From positions 5,710,501-5,774,500 of the forward strand of contig NZ_CP044543.1 in the NCBI RefSeq assembly GCF_008932115.1: a DNA stretch of 64,000 nucleotides, in the 5' to 3' direction. Under the pieces are notes generated by a model that did no database searches, was not told the DNA's origin, and saw nothing but the letters and a program-made list of their open reading frames with translations. Every line of letters begins with the position of its first letter. Positions within the stretch are counted from its first letter, which is position 1. This document shows, piece by piece, positions 16,547-27,054 of this stretch. The translations under genes were made by a program, and so were the position numbers. Source of the stretch: Bradyrhizobium betae (lineage in GTDB: Bacteria > Pseudomonadota > Alphaproteobacteria > Rhizobiales > Xanthobacteraceae).

Positions 16547-16804
16547 ATGCTCGGCATTCCCCGCCGCTACAGTCATTTCGTCTTCGGCATCATCCAGTCC
16601 GGCCTGACCTCGCTGATCGCGGCGGGCATCGCCAGCCTGCCTGCGGACAGCGCGCCGGTCTTCCTCGGGCACTGGATGGTGTCGTGGCTGATCGCATGGG
16701 CCGCGATGCTGCCCATCGTGCTGCTGGCGGCGCCCGCGATCCGCGCCTTCTCGCTGCGGCTGACGCAGGAGGAGAGGGAGCCGCGCGCCGGCCGGCAGGC
16801 ATGA
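16547..16804 (+). CDS. DUF2798 membrane protein
   Basis: This 85-aa protein has two transmembrane helices (FGIIQSGLTSLIAAGIASL and WMVSWLIAWAAMLPIVLL), matching the two-helix DUF2798 family (Arg/Tyr-rich start PRRYSHFVFGI, C-terminal VLLAAPAIRAF). The function of the family is unknown. The ATG at 16547 follows GGTGCGTC without a strong ribosome site. Its stop lies directly at the end of a minus-strand terminator. Confidence 0.8.
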   Translation: MLGIPRRYSHFVFGIIQSGLTSLIAAGIASLPADSAPVFLGHWMVSWLIAWAAMLPIVLLAAPAIRAFSLRLTQEEREPRAGRQA

Positions 16805-16915
16805 AAAAACCCGCTTGGGGAGAGCCAAGCGGGTGAGAGAGTTATTGGAGGCTGAGGTGCTGGGCTGCAACACCATAGCCAGGTAAGCCTAGCCTGCCCG
16901 GCTTACGACAGCCTG
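16804..16915 (-). ncRNA. Candidate small RNA A (minus strand, with intrinsic terminator)
   Basis: The minus strand ends in a 9-bp stem (CCCGCTTGG/CCAAGCGGG, 16810-16833) followed by six T residues, a classical intrinsic terminator with no coding gene upstream on that strand. The ~100 nt before it contain a conserved-looking CGTAAGCC block shared with candidate B. The 5' end is a guess. No protein frame fits. Confidence 0.5.
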
Positions 16916-16950
16916 ACAGGCCGGCGGATCGAATCCACACCCGTGCCCGC

Positions 16951-17055
16951 AAACCAAAAACCCCGCTCGGGGCAGAGCGGGGTTCTCAGGCTGGTATGGA
17001 GACCCGGTGTTGGTCCACCGGGCGGGAGAAGACTAGGGGAGCTGGCTTACGGGTG
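16951..17055 (-). ncRNA. Candidate small RNA B (minus strand, with intrinsic terminator)
   Basis: The minus strand ends in an 8-bp stem (CCCCGCTC/GAGCGGGG, 16961-16982) followed by a T-rich tract. An internal hairpin CCCGGTG/CACCGGG lies at 17003-17022. Upstream is CGTAAGCC, preceded by a GTCAG block, as in candidate A, suggesting tandem homologous RNAs. Boundaries are approximate. Confidence 0.5.
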
Positions 17056-17221
17056 TCTGACGGCGGCCGAAAGCCGCGCCCGAACAGGCCGCAGACTGGC
17101 CCCGCACACGTCCCAATTTGGCCACCCGATCGCACGACTGGAGCCACAGCCGCGGGCGAGATTTCGCACCGTCAGGCGCAGCCATGGGGGAAACGTGGCG
17201 CGCCGGCAGCGGGGTCGCATC

Positions 17222-17311
17222 ATGGACAAGGTAGAGCGGTCGTTCGCCGCCGCGACGGCGGTTGGATTTGTGGTGCTGGTGATCGGCATCGGCCTGCTGG
17301 CGCTGATGTAG
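17222..17311 (+). CDS. Possible 29-aa membrane peptide
   Basis: A short frame beginning MDKVERSFAAATAVGF encodes one hydrophobic helix ending in IGLLALM. It looks like a single-span membrane peptide. There is only a weak ribosome site (GGGGTCG), so expression is uncertain. It could equally be chance coding in GC-rich DNA. Confidence 0.3.
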   Translation: MDKVERSFAAATAVGFVVLVIGIGLLALM

Positions 17312-17480
17312 GCGCGGCACGGGCGCAGCTGTGGGGCTGCCATGCCGGGCGGTCGCGCGCCGCCGCGGCCTCAGAAACATCGAAAACAACCCCATGCACA
17401 GTAGGTCGCTGTGGGATTTCGCTGTGCCGTCAATGACTTGATGGAGGTGTCAAGATACCGATAGCCCGCTCCCGGCGGCC

Positions 17481-17648
17481 CTATTGGACATTGATCGCGT
17501 CCACAGGAAGGTGGAGTTCGGCCGCGCGCTCCTGGCGATCCTTCTGGCGGAATTCGCTTTCCTTCCGTTCGAACTTCGCCAGCTCCTCCATCGCTGCCGC
17601 CAGCAGGAGGTGGCGCCTGGTGGCGTCGTGGTGCGTATTTTCAATCAT
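17481..17648 (-). CDS. Small hypothetical protein (55 aa)
   Basis: This short gene starts MIENTHHDATRRHLLLAAAM and continues as a highly charged helix (EELAKFERKESEFRQKDRQE), a likely coiled coil. GGGGAC lies about 9 nt before the ATG. Third-position GC is high, as in neighbouring genes, and the opposite-strand frames look like shadows of it. No family is recognised. Confidence 0.5.
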   Translation of the reverse strand: MIENTHHDATRRHLLLAAAMEELAKFERKESEFRQKDRQERAAELHLPVDAINVQ

Positions 17649-17816
17649 GATCGATGTCCCCAGAGTGGCGGTCTCCGGCCAGATAAAGCCGTTCGCCGCC
17701 GAAAGGTTCGCTACAGCAGGATTGCGAAATTATGACGGCGCCTAAGCGGTGCGTCTTTGATGCGCGTCATGCTTCGGCCGCATGCCTGCGGCCGGCCCGC
17801 AATTCGGGTACTGGCC

Positions 17817-17850
17817 GAAATAGGCCACTCGCAGATGCGAAATAGGCCAC
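17817..17850 (+). repeat. Paired GAAATAGGCCAC direct repeats (left side of island)
   Basis: GAAATAGGCCAC occurs at 17817-17828 and again at 17839-17850 (22-bp period). Related AAACAGGCCA copies lie at 19673 and 19693, on the other side of the tRNA/transposase island. The 307-bp gap 17649-17955 otherwise holds nothing I can name. Repeated end motifs of this kind occur in some insertion sequences. Confidence 0.6.
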
Positions 17851-17955
17851 CCTTTCGTTATGTCATCATTGCTTACATTTGCAGGGCATTGCGTATCTGC
17901 AAAGACCGTCAACGAACTTGCGGATTAGGTCGAATCGGTCCATAAGGGCTACGTG

Positions 17956-18039
17956 GCCGACTTGGCGGAATTGGTAGACGCAGCGATCTTTAAAATCGCG
18001 ACCCTCGCAGGTGTACGGGTTCGATCCCCGTAGTCGGTA
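17956..18039 (+). tRNA. Class II tRNA, leucine-like, anticodon UUA (predicted ochre suppressor)
   Basis: An 84-nt cloverleaf can be drawn. The acceptor is GCCGACT/AGTCGGT (one G-U pair) and the D stem is GCG/CGC. The anticodon stem GCGAT/ATCGC closes the 7-nt loop CTTTAAA. A long variable arm (ACC/GGT stem) follows, and the T arm is ACGGG-TTCGATC-CCCGT. The long variable arm and A73 suggest leucine. Standard numbering puts T33 at 17989 and the anticodon TTA at 17990-17992, which would read the stop codon UAA. Shifting the loop by one base to give UAA (tRNA-Leu) breaks three stem pairs. The 3' CCA is not encoded. It lies in a small accessory island. Confidence 0.85.
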
Positions 18040-18067
18040 CGACATTCGCGTTCTAAGGAGCCTAGCC

Positions 18068-18490
18068 ATGGCTAAAACATCAGCAGGAATGAAGGCCCTT
18101 CTCGAAGAGAAGGATCGCCTAGAGAACACTATGTTTCGACTGTTCGAACAGAGCGAAGCAATCAGGAACAAGATCGCTGGCATCGATATCGCAATCTCAA
18201 TCATTGAGAGAGGCGATCAAGCGCCTGCGACAGAGAACCAAGTGTCCGCAACCAATCTGAAGGTATTGTTGACGGATCTTGCCCGTGAAACCGGTGCCAC
18301 CGGCATAAATTCGAATACGGCGGTTGAACTAGCCCACAAGCGCGGCATCAAACTATTGCGGGGTAGCGCAGCCAGCAATCTAAGCCGCCTGAAGAATGAC
18401 GGTGTGCTTGTGCATGATGGGAAGGTCTATCGGTTGCCGGAATTTGTTCGCCCACAACCTCAATTGATTTTGGGCGGGAAGAGTTCTTAG
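18068..18490 (+). CDS. Unknown 140-aa protein next to the unusual tRNA
   Basis: This soluble protein has an N-terminal coiled coil (about residues 8-50: KALLEEKDRLENTMFRLFEQ and following) and a C-terminal domain that looks like a winged helix (TNLKVLLTDLARETGATG, then ASNLSRLKNDGVLVHDGKVYRL). DNA binding is plausible but unproven. The ribosome site AAGGAG lies 7 nt before ATG 18068, only 28 bp after the tRNA, so both may be on one transcript. Codon use is less GC-rich than in neighbours, suggesting transfer. A long-loop hairpin follows the stop. Confidence 0.75.
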   Translation: MAKTSAGMKALLEEKDRLENTMFRLFEQSEAIRNKIAGIDIAISIIERGDQAPATENQVSATNLKVLLTDLARETGATGINSNTAVELAHKRGIKLLRGSAASNLSRLKNDGVLVHDGKVYRLPEFVRPQPQLILGGKSS

Positions 18491-18520
18491 AGCGACGACG
18501 TCTAGCTCTAGGAAGCATGG

Positions 18521-18566
18521 GGGCGGGTTAGGGTCCGACTGTTAATCGGGTGCCCAAAACCCGCCC
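18521..18566 (+). terminator. Possible terminator hairpin
   Basis: GGGCGGGTT and AACCCGCCC flank a 28-nt loop, 30 bp downstream of the 140-aa protein gene. Only a pyrimidine-rich CTCTC follows, so this is weak evidence. The rest of 18567-18722 shows nothing recognisable. Confidence 0.35.
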
Positions 18567-18722
18567 TCTCACTTTGATCGGTAGACGCAACCGAATTTCT
18601 TCGGTTCCTCGCAGGATTTGGTCTTCCGTTCTAAGCATTGGAATCATCTGCGTCTTGCGAGTTGATTACAAGCAACTTGTGTATCGGATTCATTGCGTTG
18701 ATATTGAGCGTGTTATTCATGA

Positions 18723-19217
18723 TTAAGATTTTCCTCCGTTGATTACTACGAACTTCCGCCGTCGATCTGGTGGGGTCTCGGTTGGTAGAGCGGGCGCAAC
18801 GGCAAGCGCGGCGTCAACAAGCTGAGCAATGCTCCAAGGTCGCTCAGCAAGCCCCAGCGCCTTTGCTGGCGTCGTGCGCAGCGCTTCATGAGTGCGGCAC
18901 AGATTGTAGTGAGCAACGTACAGCGCGACGGCTGCAACGTGGTTGTCCAGCTTCTTGCTAAAGCCGTTGGTAAGGCGAGTGAACCGACGCGATGCCATGC
19001 GCAGCGTCAAGTTCTGGCACTCGACATAGCTAGTCGAAACGTACTGCTCGGGATCGCCTGATACTACCTCACGGCTTACGGCTACTACTTGAGCCGGGCT
19101 GTAGCGGGTGACGGCATCCTTTGCGAGGTTAGTTACGCTGTAGGTCTTTACGATCACGCCATGCGAGGCGTTCGGGCCGAAGGCGTCACGTCCGAGCCGC
19201 TGCAGAGGGCCGCAATC
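18723..19217 (-). pseudogene. 3' remnant of an IS1-type transposase gene
   Basis: The frame carries the C-terminal part of a rhizobial IS1-like transposase: YVSTSYVECQNLTLRMASRR, then FTRLTNGFSKKLDNHV and AHYNLCRTHEALRTTPAKAL. The open frame extends upstream to about 19217 (…DAFGPNASHGVIVKTY…), but the N-terminal half with the zinc finger and the first catalytic residues is missing. No terminal inverted repeats are evident, so it is an inactive remnant. It marks past insertion in the tRNA island. Confidence 0.7.
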
Positions 19218-19279
19218 CCTTGGACAATATCATTCGGCGAGACGATCAATAATGAAAGAGGCCGCCAACTGAGGCGGCC

Positions 19280-19561
19280 TTACCTGCACTCGCAATGTTT
19301 TGTGCCCTGCTGGTCAGAGACAGCAATACAAACGCCTGGGCAACCCTGAGGCTGACAAGTTCCGCCAGCGCCGAAGCAACGGGAATCATCAACGGCGATT
19401 ATTGAACCGTCTCCCAGTTTTTCGAGCTTCATAGCGATTCTGGCCTTCGATATTGGAGTGTAATTCCTTTCTGCCGCCCCAGCGGATAACGTTGGCAGTA
19501 AAAGCAAGACAGCGCCGAATGCGAAACCAGCGCCGAGACCGAACAGAGCCTTCCGGGTCAT
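19280..19561 (-). CDS. Cys-rich secreted protein
   Basis: This 93-aa protein has a signal peptide (ALFGLGAGFAFGAVLLLLP, cleavage near AGAA) and a mature domain with six Cys in its last ~32 residues, in the pattern C-x6-C-x4-C-x3-C-x11-C-x-C. This suggests a small disulfide knot. ATG 19561 is chosen because AGGGAGGT lies 7 nt upstream. No family is recognised. It lies in the accessory island between the transposase remnant and recA. An adhesion or inhibitor role is possible, but that is a guess. Confidence 0.72.
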   Translation of the reverse strand: MTRKALFGLGAGFAFGAVLLLLPTLSAGAAERNYTPISKARIAMKLEKLGDGSIIAVDDSRCFGAGGTCQPQGCPGVCIAVSDQQGTKHCECR

Positions 19562-19672
19562 GGAGTAACCTCCCTTAAGGTTGCAAGTCATAATTGATAA
19601 TCGTGTAAGGCTAGCGCTGAAATTGCGTGGGCACAACCTCACCAAACCAAATCAAGCCACTTTCGTTTTCAA

Positions 19673-19702
19673 AAACAGGCCACTGAGGTCGGAAACAGGC
19701 CA
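19673..19702 (+). repeat. Paired AAACAGGCCA repeats (right side of island)
   Basis: AAACAGGCCAC (19673-19683) and AAACAGGCCA (19693-19702) resemble the pair at 17817-17850 in the same orientation. They bound the tRNA-transposase segment together with that pair and sit just before the recA LexA box. Confidence 0.5.
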
Positions 19703-19720
19703 GCACCGCAATTCGCAAAA

Positions 19721-19735
19721 GAACATATTGCGAAC
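19721..19735 (+). promoter_or_regulatory. LexA (SOS) box of recA
   Basis: GAACATATTGCGAAC matches the alphaproteobacterial SOS box GAAC-N7-GAAC exactly. It lies 92 bp upstream of the recA start, the expected place for LexA repression. A further GAAC 3 nt later may extend the site. Confidence 0.85.
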
Positions 19736-19827
19736 TTGGAACAAATGGGGTACGTTGCTTTTGTCGACGACCCGCCGCGCCAGCCGTTTGTCCCCCTAGC
19801 GAATCCCCGCCATAAGGAGCACGACCC

Positions 19828-20916
19828 ATGTCCACCACTGCCCTGCGTATCGTCGAAGGATCCTCCATGGACAAGAGTAAAGCTCTGGCCGCCGCGCTCT
19901 CCCAGATCGAGCGCCAGTTCGGCAAGGGCTCGGTGATGAAGCTCGGAAAGAACGATCGCTCGATGGATGTCGAGGCGATCTCATCGGGTTCGCTGGGGCT
20001 CGATATCGCGCTCGGGATCGGCGGCCTGCCGAAGGGGCGCGTCGTTGAAATCTACGGGCCGGAATCCTCGGGCAAGACCACGCTGGCGCTGCACACGGTG
20101 GCGGAAGCGCAGAAGAAGGGCGGCATCTGTGCCTTCATCGACGCCGAGCACGCGCTCGACCCGGTCTATGCACGCAAGCTGGGCGTCAACATCGACGAAC
20201 TCCTGATCTCGCAGCCGGACACGGGCGAGCAGGCGCTGGAAATCTGCGACACGCTGGTGCGCTCGGGTGCGGTGGACGTTCTGGTGGTCGATTCGGTCGC
20301 GGCGCTGGTGCCGAAGGCCGAGCTCGAGGGCGAGATGGGCGATGCGCTGCCGGGACTTCAAGCGCGGTTGATGAGCCAGGCGCTGCGCAAGCTGACCGCC
20401 TCGATCAACAAGTCCAACACCATGGTGATCTTCATCAACCAGATCCGCATGAAGATCGGTGTGATGTACGGCTCGCCGGAAACCACGACCGGCGGCAACG
20501 CGCTGAAATTCTACGCTTCGATCCGCCTCGATATCCGCCGCATCGGCGCGATCAAGGAGCGCGACGAGGTCGTCGGCAACACCACCCGCGTCAAGGTGGT
20601 GAAGAACAAGCTGGCGCCGCCCTTCAAGCAGGTCGAATTCGACATCATGTACGGCGAGGGCGTCTCCAAGATGGGCGAGATCCTCGATCTCGGCGTCAAG
20701 GCCGGCATCGTCGAGAAATCCGGCGCCTGGTTCTCCTATGACAGCCAGCGCCTCGGCCAGGGCCGCGAGAACTCGAAAGCGTTCCTGAAGGCCAATCCCG
20801 ACATCACCGCCAAGATCGAGACCGCGATCCGCCAGAACTCCGGCCTGATCGCCGAGCAGATCCTGGCCGGCACGCCCGAGCGCGACGCCGACGGCGAGGA
20901 GCCGGGAGACGAGTAA
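19828..20916 (+). CDS. recA: Recombinase RecA
   Basis: This is the central homologous-recombination ATPase and SOS co-protease, 362 aa. The Walker A motif GPESSGKTT is at residues 77-85, Walker B-like [10 protein letters not shown] near residue 153, and the [11 protein letters not shown]-binding loop region follows. ATG 19828 follows AAGGAG. The N-terminal extension ([20 protein letters not shown]) is typical for Bradyrhizobium-type RecA; an internal ATG at 19867 is the alternative start. It is regulated by the LexA box upstream and ends in a strong terminator. It is intact. Confidence 0.99.
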   Translation: MSTTALRIVEGSSMDKSKALAAALSQIERQFGKGSVMKLGKNDRSMDVEAISSGSLGLDIALGIGGLPKGRVVEIYGPESSGKTTLALHTVAEAQKKGGICAFIDAEHALDPVYARKLGVNIDELLISQPDTGEQALEICDTLVRSGAVDVLVVDSVAALVPKAELEGEMGDALPGLQARLMSQALRKLTASINKSNTMVIFINQIRMKIGVMYGSPETTTGGNALKFYASIRLDIRRIGAIKERDEVVGNTTRVKVVKNKLAPPFKQVEFDIMYGEGVSKMGEILDLGVKAGIVEKSGAWFSYDSQRLGQGRENSKAFLKANPDITAKIETAIRQNSGLIAEQILAGTPERDADGEEPGDE

Positions 20917-20948
20917 GCCTTAGCGCGAAAGAGTTTTTCGCGAGGAGC

Positions 20949-20998
20949 GGGCGCTGAGGACGTTGAGTTGCCGACGTCGTCAGTGCCCGTTTCTTTTT
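20949..20998 (+). terminator. recA intrinsic terminator
   Basis: A 15-bp stem with one mismatch (GGGCGCTGAGGACGT pairing with ACGTCGTCAGTGCCC) is followed by GTTTCTTTTTG. It lies 33 bp after the recA stop and just before the first of the three paralogues, which therefore need their own promoter. Confidence 0.85.
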
Positions 20999-21018
20999 GT
21001 GCGTGGGAGGCAGCCGCG

Positions 21019-22005
21019 GTGAAACGTCTGATTTTGACCAGTTCGTCCGGCTCCGATCTTGCCAAATTGGAGTTGGCTGAAATCGTCGTTTTTTTCTTTT
21101 TTTGTTTCGCGTGGGATCGGCTGCCTTCGCCTGAACATTTCGCAGCTTATTTCGGGGCGCGTTCGGCGACGCTCAAGACAGGCGATCACTGGTCGGATTG
21201 GGGCATCGTCTGGCCTCCCGCCTTCAAAAATCGCAGGAAACGGCCTTTTGCCGAATTTTGCGAGCGCTATGACGAGATTGAACTTTGGTTTGACCGGAGC
21301 CCCGAAGACCAATTGCAGTTGATTTGGCTGCTCGACTATCTCGGGTCATGCCCCGCGCTGCTGGAAAAGCTCCGATTGCGCTTGGTACCGTCTGATTTTT
21401 TCGACGTGAGCATCGAACGACTCGGAAAATCCACCTCTTATATTCCCCTCGTGGACGTCGGGGCCCGTGAGCTCGCGACCGCCAAGATGGCTTGGCAGGC
21501 CTATTGCGCGCCGACACCGGAGGCCTCCGCTGATCTGCTCCACAAAGACCTTAGCGCTTTGCCGATGTTGAGGCCGGCTCTGGTCGATCTGTTGGCAGAG
21601 CTTCCGTCGCCTTTAACAGGACTTGGTGCGACTGAGTTGCGGTTCTTGGAGCTCATTGCGCGAGGGTTCACGCTCACAAATGCGCTATTTCACCTGCGCT
21701 CACTCCGAGGCACGCGGATATTTGGTGAATTTGAATCGGGATGGTTGCTTCAAGGGCTGGCGCATGGTCCGAAGCCTGCGGTGGCAGGGCTGGACGATGA
21801 ACTGCGCACAATCGACCGACAGAACCTGAGGGATCGGCACGCCGCGTATCTCCGCAGCCGGTTGTCGCTGACCGAGTTCGGCAAGGCCGTCCTGGCTCAT
21901 CAGGAAGATTTCAGCCGTTACAATCCGATTGATCGTTGGTGGGGCGGTACGCATCTGACCAACGACCGGCTGTGGCGCTACGGCGCTGCTCTGACGAAGC
22001 CTTGA
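21019..22005 (+). CDS. DUF1835-like protein, tandem paralogue 1
   Basis: This 328-aa soluble protein is the first of three consecutive paralogues. An N-terminal DUF1835-like domain (RLILTSSSGSDLAKL, then DEIELWFDRSPEDQLQLIWL at about residue 93) is followed by helices and a conserved C-terminal signature (LSLTEFGKAVLAH, then IDRWWGGTHLTNDRLW). The start is GTG 21019 with GGGAGG 8 nt upstream, which aligns with its paralogues. The beta-strand region VVFFFFCFAWDRL, coded by a T-rich tract, differs strongly from the copies and may be decaying. The family's function is unknown. Confidence 0.82.
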   Translation: MKRLILTSSSGSDLAKLELAEIVVFFFFCFAWDRLPSPEHFAAYFGARSATLKTGDHWSDWGIVWPPAFKNRRKRPFAEFCERYDEIELWFDRSPEDQLQLIWLLDYLGSCPALLEKLRLRLVPSDFFDVSIERLGKSTSYIPLVDVGARELATAKMAWQAYCAPTPEASADLLHKDLSALPMLRPALVDLLAELPSPLTGLGATELRFLELIARGFTLTNALFHLRSLRGTRIFGEFESGWLLQGLAHGPKPAVAGLDDELRTIDRQNLRDRHAAYLRSRLSLTEFGKAVLAHQEDFSRYNPIDRWWGGTHLTNDRLWRYGAALTKP

Positions 22006-22017
22006 TGGATCCAAGCA

Positions 22018-23013
22018 ATGACGAAGCTCATCGTGACGACCGACTCGTCCATCGCCGGCGCCATTCAACAGGCGGGCCTTGCGGATCTCGTCATTGCGGT
22101 CGAGCGTCGGCTCGTGTGGGGACGATTGCCGTCCGATGCTGAGCTCGACGCGTTTTTTGCGCCGCGTACCACACAGCCTCGAGGGCTTCATTGGCTCGAC
22201 GATACGCCCTCATGGCGTCTCGAGGAATCGGGTGCGACGGATCGAGGATTCATCGAACTGCTGGGGGATTACGACGCGGTCGAGTTTTGGCGGGGACCGG
22301 AGCCAAATGCGCAGTTGATCCTGCTCTGGCTGCTCGATTATTGGCGCCGCCGACACGATGCGAATCCCGACTTTGTTGTCCGCTCTCTGTTCCTGGGCGT
22401 CAGGGACGTCGACCCACCGCGAGATGAATCCTACCCGCCGGTCGTCGGGATCACTCCTCGCCAACTCAAATCGGCCAGCCGTGCATGGGGGGCCTATTGT
22501 GCGCCAACCCCGGAAAGCTGGCGCGGTCTCTTCAAGACCGATTTGCACTGGCTGCCGCAACTTGCACATCACGCGATGGCTCTTCTCCAAGAGCTGCCGC
22601 GCCCGGATTCGGGCCTTGGCGCCACGGAGCTGCGGATACTCCAGCTCATCGCGCGAGGTGGCCTGCAGCCTTTCGATGTCTTTCCGGGGCGTCGGAAGCA
22701 GGAGGAGCTGCCTGTCTACGGATATTGGGAAGTTGGCGAATTACTTGACGGGCTCGCCCGGTGCGACAGGCCAGCGGTCGCCGGACTGGATGAAGGTCCG
22801 TTTTCCCTGGAGATGCACAACGATTCCGCTCGTTTCGATCGGTACAAGCGATCGCAATTGTCGCTGACCGCGTTCGGCAAGGCGGTGCTCGAAGGCGCCC
22901 AGAATTTTCGCCGGCACAACCGGATTGACCGCTGGTGGGGCGGCACTCACCTAACCGACGAACGGTTATGGCAGTGGGACAATGAGACCCGCGCCCTTGT
23001 CGCGCCCGAATGA
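22018..23013 (+). CDS. DUF1835-like protein, tandem paralogue 2
   Basis: This 331-aa protein is homologous along its whole length to its two neighbours. The start MTKLIVTTDSSIAGAIQQAG fits the DUF1835 N-terminus, YDAVEFWRGPEPNAQLILLW is the central helix, and IDRWWGGTHLTDERLWQWD is the C-terminal signature. It starts 12 bp after paralogue 1 ends, so the two are probably co-transcribed. No signal peptide, membrane segment or classical enzymatic motif is seen. The conserved Trp-Trp-Gly-Gly segment near the end could be a ligand or partner site, which is inference. Confidence 0.85.
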   Translation: MTKLIVTTDSSIAGAIQQAGLADLVIAVERRLVWGRLPSDAELDAFFAPRTTQPRGLHWLDDTPSWRLEESGATDRGFIELLGDYDAVEFWRGPEPNAQLILLWLLDYWRRRHDANPDFVVRSLFLGVRDVDPPRDESYPPVVGITPRQLKSASRAWGAYCAPTPESWRGLFKTDLHWLPQLAHHAMALLQELPRPDSGLGATELRILQLIARGGLQPFDVFPGRRKQEELPVYGYWEVGELLDGLARCDRPAVAGLDEGPFSLEMHNDSARFDRYKRSQLSLTAFGKAVLEGAQNFRRHNRIDRWWGGTHLTDERLWQWDNETRALVAPE

Positions 23014-23070
23014 TATTTATCTAGTCGCTCAAGACATTCCTTTCTTGCGTATCAATTTTGAGAGGCAATC

Positions 23071-24045
23071 GTGTCCCATTTGATCCTGGCGACGAACGAT
23101 CGCGCGGAAAACACGCTTGGCCAGACGCGCCTCGCGAATGTCGTGCTCGCACTCTGTCCGCGCTTCGTCTGGGCGAAATTGCCTTCCGAGAATCAGCTTT
23201 TGATGGGACTGGAGCGTCGATCGGCGAATCACCGTAATCCCGGCAATCATTGGCTCGATCACGCTTGTCCCGACAAGCTCAGCGGTTTCGGCACGCGCGA
23301 TGTCGGCTTCTTCGAGCTGTGTGAAAAGTTCGACTCAATAGAAATATGGGTCGATCCTCGGCCAAATGACCAGCTTGTGCTGGTCTGGCTGCTGGATCTG
23401 CTTCGTCCCTACAAGGAGATCACGACGAAGCTCAGCCTGGTGCAAACAGACGATCAGGTTGCGAACTATGCGCCGGAATCTGTCGCAAAATGGAAGCTGC
23501 CGGCCTTCAGGGTGACCGACAATCATTTCGCGATGGCAAGGCGCGCCTGGCAAGCCTACCGGGCTGAAACGCCGGAATCATGTTTCAATCTCCTGATGAC
23601 GGATCTGATGATCCTGCCGCGACTTCGATCGGCGCTCATTGCGTTGCTCGAAGAACTTCCGGACAGCGTGACGGGACTCGGTGCCAGCGAAATGGACATT
23701 CTGGACTTCGTGAACGATGGGCACACCGACCCAAAGCGCGTCGCCGAGGCGAGGTGGATGCGCGATGTGTTCGACGCAAACGACGCGGGCGATGCCTTGC
23801 TCGAACTGGGTGCACATCCGGCGCCGGCGGTCCTGCTGGGCGATCCGGCGTTCGACAATGAGGACCGCTACTTCGGCAGGAGCGAGTGGAAGGTCACGCT
23901 GACCGAACTCGGGCGTTCAATTTTTGCGCGCGAGGACGACATGTGGCGCCACAACCAGATCTATCGCTGGTGGGGCGGGACTGAACTCACCAACGAAAAG
24001 CTCTGGCGATGGGATCGCGAAAGCCGATCGCTGGTTGCGCCTTAA
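23071..24045 (+). CDS. DUF1835-like protein, tandem paralogue 3
   Basis: This 324-aa protein begins with GTG 23071 (SHLILATNDRAENTLGQTRL), with a GAGAGG ribosome site upstream. The same domain layout is present: FDSIEIWVDPRPNDQLVLVW in the middle and IYRWWGGTELTNEKLWRWD at the end. It lies 57 bp after paralogue 2. The three copies have clearly diverged from each other, so the triplication is old or selected for divergence. A GTAGGGTGG-type palindromic repeat follows and probably marks the transcription end before convergent gcvP. Confidence 0.85.
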   Translation: MSHLILATNDRAENTLGQTRLANVVLALCPRFVWAKLPSENQLLMGLERRSANHRNPGNHWLDHACPDKLSGFGTRDVGFFELCEKFDSIEIWVDPRPNDQLVLVWLLDLLRPYKEITTKLSLVQTDDQVANYAPESVAKWKLPAFRVTDNHFAMARRAWQAYRAETPESCFNLLMTDLMILPRLRSALIALLEELPDSVTGLGASEMDILDFVNDGHTDPKRVAEARWMRDVFDANDAGDALLELGAHPAPAVLLGDPAFDNEDRYFGRSEWKVTLTELGRSIFAREDDMWRHNQIYRWWGGTELTNEKLWRWDRESRSLVAP

Positions 24046-24054
24046 GTCGGAATG

Positions 24055-24145
24055 GTAGGGTGGATTAGCCGAAGGCGTAATCCACCACTGTTGATTTCCG
24101 CGGATGGATAAATGGTGGGTTACGGCTTCGCCTAACCCACCCTAC
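24055..24145. repeat. GTAGGGTGG palindromic repeat, copy 1
   Basis: This is a 91-bp imperfect palindrome with ends GTAGGGTGG and CCCACCCTAC and an inner GGTGGGTTACGGCTTCGCC arm. It lies between convergent genes. Related copies are at 36861, 38404 and 43424. It is likely a REP-like dispersed element. Confidence 0.8.
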
Positions 24146-24150
24146 GAGGC

Positions 24151-27018
<2,868 letters not shown>

Positions 27019-27054
27019 GGGTCCTCGCTAGATTTCGCTGTCGCCGTCGTCGTT

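Noticed and set aside
17033..17395. Minus-strand frame of 120 codons starting MGLFSMFLRPRR
   Set aside because: It has no ribosome site, overlaps the small-RNA region and has a composition typical of antisense noise.
20941..20990. Small extra hairpin CGCGAAA...TTTCGCG just before the recA terminator
   Set aside because: The main stem at 20949-20988 with a T-tract already explains termination.
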